A stretch of DNA of 8,095 nt from Planctomycetota bacterium. Lineage in GTDB: Bacteria; Planctomycetota; J058; JARGOJ01. The stretch lies in the NCBI GenBank assembly GCA_029210225.1, contig JARGOJ010000367.1:1-8095 (forward strand), in the 5' to 3' direction. Under the pieces are notes generated by a model. That model ran no database searches, was not told the origin of the DNA, and worked only from the letters and a program-made list of their open reading frames with translations. A program made the position numbers and the translations under genes. This document shows positions 6,137 through 8,095 of the stretch, piece after piece. Each line of letters starts with the position of its first letter. Within the stretch, counting starts at the first letter, position 1.

Positions 6137-6177
6137 TGAAAGAGCTTCAACCCATGGAAAATTTAGCAGAGGGAACT

Positions 6178-7008
6178 ATGAAACACCGAACACAGCTTAT
6201 TTATCTGGCAAGCCTCGCAGTGCTCTGCCTGTCCATTTCTTGCAAGGCAGAAAAGCCAAAGTTGAGCCCAGAAGAGCAGCTCAAGCAATTCAAAGCGCAG
6301 TTCAAAAAGAAGCATGAGAGCTGCCTGATTCATATCCGTGGGCTTGGAATTTCCACGCTTCTGTATTCCCAGGACTACAAGTTCCTCCCTCACATGCAGC
6401 CATTAACAGCGCCCAGCAAAGCTGAAGATGCCAGCAAGATCGTCGAATCATTGATGTTTTTCAAATATGTCGATTCTGATCACCCGGAAGTTTTCACTTG
6501 TCCAAGCTCCCCTGAAAAAGCTCTCGTCGTCTCCCAGAAGGTCGTGGATAATCCAAGGCTTTTCAAGCTTGACGCTCCCGAAGGTTATGCCGACACGGTC
6601 AAGCCCATTCTGAGAAAGGGAGGCGGCCGCAGTGCCTATCAAAGCGAGGCCTTAAGCTACGTCTTCGCAAAGAAAGCCATCCCTCAAAAGACAGCAAGTA
6701 AAACGACGATTGTCGCCGCCGATAAGTTTCCTTATCACCTCGATGATCAAGGTCAGCGGGGATATCACGTCCTCTACGGAGATGGCCACGCCAGCTTCGT
6801 TCTCCTCAGTAACAAGGCCGAACTCAAGCGTATGAACGACGCCCTTCACATTGCTAAGACTGATTCTCCGAAATACAAAAAATTCATGGAGACTTTTGTC
6901 AAAGACCAAGAAGCCCAAATTACAAAGCTCGCTGGTAGCTTGGACAAGTTCTTTGGAAAAGCGCCGGAAGCAAAAGACAAAGCAAAAGGTGACAAAGAGA
7001 AGAAGTGA
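6178..7008 (+). CDS. Lipoprotein with H-X9-DG-like (pseudopilin-associated) domain
   Basis: This is a 276-residue exported lipoprotein. The signal peptide has K2 and R4 and a hydrophobic stretch 7-21, ending in the lipobox-like S-I-S-C with C22 as lipid site. The body resembles the C-terminal globular part of planctomycete/PVC 'H-X9-DG' pseudopilin-like proteins. It has C49...LLYSQDYKFLP (61-71, cf. 'LL.Y..D..G.LP'), FTCPSSPE (106-113), LSYVF (159-163), IVAADKFPYH (178-187) and VLYGDGHASFV (198-208). The spacing from H187 to D202-G203 is 14 residues rather than 9, so it is a variant. The GFTLIE-type prepilin helix is missing and replaced by a lipid anchor. The C-terminus (about 245-276) is Lys/Glu/Ala-rich. 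An in-frame TTG at 6136 would add 14 residues, but ATG at 6178 has GAGGG 4 bases upstream, starts the signal peptide cleanly, and lies downstream of the predicted promoter. Function is unknown. Confidence 0.8.
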   Translation: MKHRTQLIYLASLAVLCLSISCKAEKPKLSPEEQLKQFKAQFKKKHESCLIHIRGLGISTLLYSQDYKFLPHMQPLTAPSKAEDASKIVESLMFFKYVDSDHPEVFTCPSSPEKALVVSQKVVDNPRLFKLDAPEGYADTVKPILRKGGGRSAYQSEALSYVFAKKAIPQKTASKTTIVAADKFPYHLDDQGQRGYHVLYGDGHASFVLLSNKAELKRMNDALHIAKTDSPKYKKFMETFVKDQEAQITKLAGSLDKFFGKAPEAKDKAKGDKEKK

Positions 7009-7020
7009 TGAACGCAAAGC

Positions 7021-7053
7021 GGCGGATTGAATGCTGTTGCCATTCAATCCGCC
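7021..7053. terminator. Strong hairpin between convergent genes (likely bidirectional terminator)
   Basis: GGCGGATTGAATG (7021-7033) and CATTCAATCCGCC (7041-7053) form a perfect 13-bp stem with a 7-base loop. It starts 12 bases after the stop of the lipoprotein gene and lies in the 90-base gap before the convergent ppc stop. The T-rich stretch on the + side (cagttgtttctt) is interrupted, so termination efficiency is uncertain, but position and stem favour a terminator or 3'-end stabiliser. Confidence 0.7.
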
Positions 7054-7087
7054 TCAGTTGTTTCTTCGTTCAGAATTTCTTGGGAAG

Positions 7088-7111
7088 AAACACTGGATTC
7101 ACCCAGTGTTT
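7088..7111 (-). terminator. Terminator hairpin of ppc built from its last codons and stop
   Basis: On the minus strand AAACACTGG-GTGAAT-CCAGTGTTT is a perfect 9-bp stem with a 6-base loop, followed by CTTCCC. The left arm and loop contain the AAC ACT GGG codons for the terminal Asn-Thr-Gly of the enzyme, and the loop contains the TGA. A second, smaller hairpin (TTTCTT-GGG-AAGAAA, 7076-7090) partly overlaps it. Confidence 0.5.
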
Positions 7112-8095
7112 TGAAGGCCCCGAGCAATTCCGCGAACGGTGGTAAAGAGCGCACGCTCCAAATCTTCATCCTGTCTATCCGATGCCCGCCAGCGCTTTAA
7201 CAAGTCGATTTGAACCAAGCTCATAGGGTCGACGTAAGGGTTGCGAAGACGGATCGCTCGCTGCAAGACTGGCTCTTGGGACAATAGCTCATTGCTGCCT
7301 TGAATTCGGCAGACGAGGGACTTGGTCCTTTGAAACTCTTCAAGGATCTTTGCGAAGACGTCTTCGCCCACGCTTTCACAAAGCTTGGAGTAGTGGGTCG
7401 CGATCGGCATATCGGCTTTAGCGAGGACCATTTCTAAATCGCCGAGCATTGTCTTAAACAGCGGCCATTCATTCGCCATAGTCTGCAAGAGATCTAAACC
7501 AAAACTCTTCTCGCTGCTTTCAAGAGCCGTCCCAACCCCGTACCAACCGGGGAGGATGTGACGATTTTGAGTCCAGGAGAAGACCCATGGGATCGCCCGG
7601 AGATCTTCGATACCGTTTTGCTTTCGTCGAGAGCTGGGGCGAGAGCCGAGAGTCAGGCGCTCAATGACATCGATGGGTGTCGCCTCTCGAAAGTAGGTGT
7701 AGAAACGAGGGTCTTCGTAAACCAAAGAACGAAACTGAGCGCGAGATTCTTTGGCCAGCGTCGACATCGCCGTCCGCCAACGTTCATCGATCGCCTTGGC
7801 CTTCGAACTCTGGGCCGACTGTTCAAACACCGCCGCGCTCATAAGCTCCATTGTCCGAACAGCGATGCCTCGCAGGCCATATTTCGAGTGGATAATCTCA
7901 CCCTGCTCCGTCACCCGCATCCGACCCGCGACAGCCCCGGGGGGCGCAGCAAGAATACCAGCCCGTGGTTGGGAGCCACCACGACTCACAGTCCCTCCTC
8001 GACCATGAAAGAGGGTCAAGTCGACCCCTGCAGCGGCGGCTCCGGCAACAAGCTCTTCCTGAGCTTCATAGAGCGCCCAACGGGAGGCCGCCAAC
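7099..8095 (-). CDS. ppc: Phosphoenolpyruvate carboxylase, C-terminal part (5' end outside window)
   Basis: This enzyme carboxylates phosphoenolpyruvate with bicarbonate to give oxaloacetate, the anaplerotic supply of the TCA cycle in the cytoplasm. About 331 C-terminal residues are visible, against about 883 for E. coli. The frame is open to the right edge, and the first visible codon (TTG) is an internal Leu, not a start. Family blocks are LFHGRGGTVSRGG (28-40), RVTEQGEIIHSKYG (60-73), LRAIPWVFSWTQNRHILPGW, MVLAKAD, IRLRNPYVDP and the C-terminal QNTG. The catalytic glycine-rich loop (E. coli H579/R581/R587) and the QNR arginine (R699) are conserved. The positions that bind the inhibitor aspartate in E. 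coli (K773, R832, R587, N881; numbering from memory) are also conserved, so feedback inhibition by aspartate is expected. The catalytic-lysine region GYSDSxKDxG lies outside the window. No damage is seen. Confidence 0.97.
   Translation of the reverse strand, partial: LAASRWALYEAQEELVAGAAAAGVDLTLFHGRGGTVSRGGSQPRAGILAAPPGAVAGRMRVTEQGEIIHSKYGLRGIAVRTMELMSAAVFEQSAQSSKAKAIDERWRTAMSTLAKESRAQFRSLVYEDPRFYTYFREATPIDVIERLTLGSRPSSRRKQNGIEDLRAIPWVFSWTQNRHILPGWYGVGTALESSEKSFGLDLLQTMANEWPLFKTMLGDLEMVLAKADMPIATHYSKLCESVGEDVFAKILEEFQRTKSLVCRIQGSNELLSQEPVLQRAIRLRNPYVDPMSLVQIDLLKRWRASDRQDEDLERALFTTVRGIARGLQNTG

Noticed and set aside
6136..6177. TTG at 6136 as the start of the H-X9-DG-like lipoprotein
   Set aside because: It would put 14 residues before the signal peptide and lies at the predicted -10 box; ATG at 6178 has a good Shine-Dalgarno.
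7010..7144. A 44-codon + strand frame beginning at the ATG overlapping the lipoprotein stop region
   Set aside because: It runs through both terminator hairpins and antisense to the ppc 3' end; Cys-rich and without family resemblance, it looks like chance.

Overview
The window carries seven substantial genes from what looks like a bacterial chromosome. There are no transposases, phage genes, tRNAs, rRNAs or CRISPR repeats. The host is probably Gram-negative and perhaps from the Planctomycetota or the wider PVC group. Three observations support this: two type II signal peptides, a secreted protein related to the 'H-X9-DG' domain that planctomycetes and their relatives carry in large numbers, and a membrane-anchored prokaryotic RING-type zinc finger. 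This placement is inference, because no 16S or other phylogenetic marker lies here. Base composition is near 50% G+C. TGA, TAA and TAG all occur as apparent stops.

Left part (1-4186, minus strand): a long, extremely charged coiled-coil protein (2120-4186) is followed by a 12-helix MFS transporter of the AmpG/PAT type (711-1985) and then a HAD-family hydrolase. The HAD start overlaps the transporter stop by 8 bases, so those two are translationally linked. The HAD frame is broken by a single in-frame TAA at codon 100, between catalytic motifs III and IV. The open frame continues past it through an intact motif IV to the window edge.

Middle (4309-5367, minus strand): a lipoprotein with a formylglycine-generating-enzyme-like (SUMF1/FGE-sulfatase) domain keeps one of the two catalytic cysteine positions but not the other. 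It has a perfect Shine-Dalgarno at a GTG start and a good intrinsic terminator just after its stop. A plausible promoter for the coiled-coil gene follows that terminator.

Right part: running rightwards are a possible 32-codon basic peptide with a perfect Shine-Dalgarno (5437-5535), the RING-type zinc-finger membrane protein (5570-6052) and a lipoprotein with an H-X9-DG-like domain (6178-7008). The last has its own TTGACA promoter inside a perfect 15-bp palindrome. Converging from the right edge is the C-terminal part of phosphoenolpyruvate carboxylase (ppc). Two strong hairpins separate these convergent genes. One of them is built from the last ppc codons and its stop.

I see no obvious defence or mobile system. 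The points most worth checking are the interrupted HAD gene, the half-active-site FGE-like lipoprotein, the RING-type membrane protein, the palindromic promoter and the small basic peptide.
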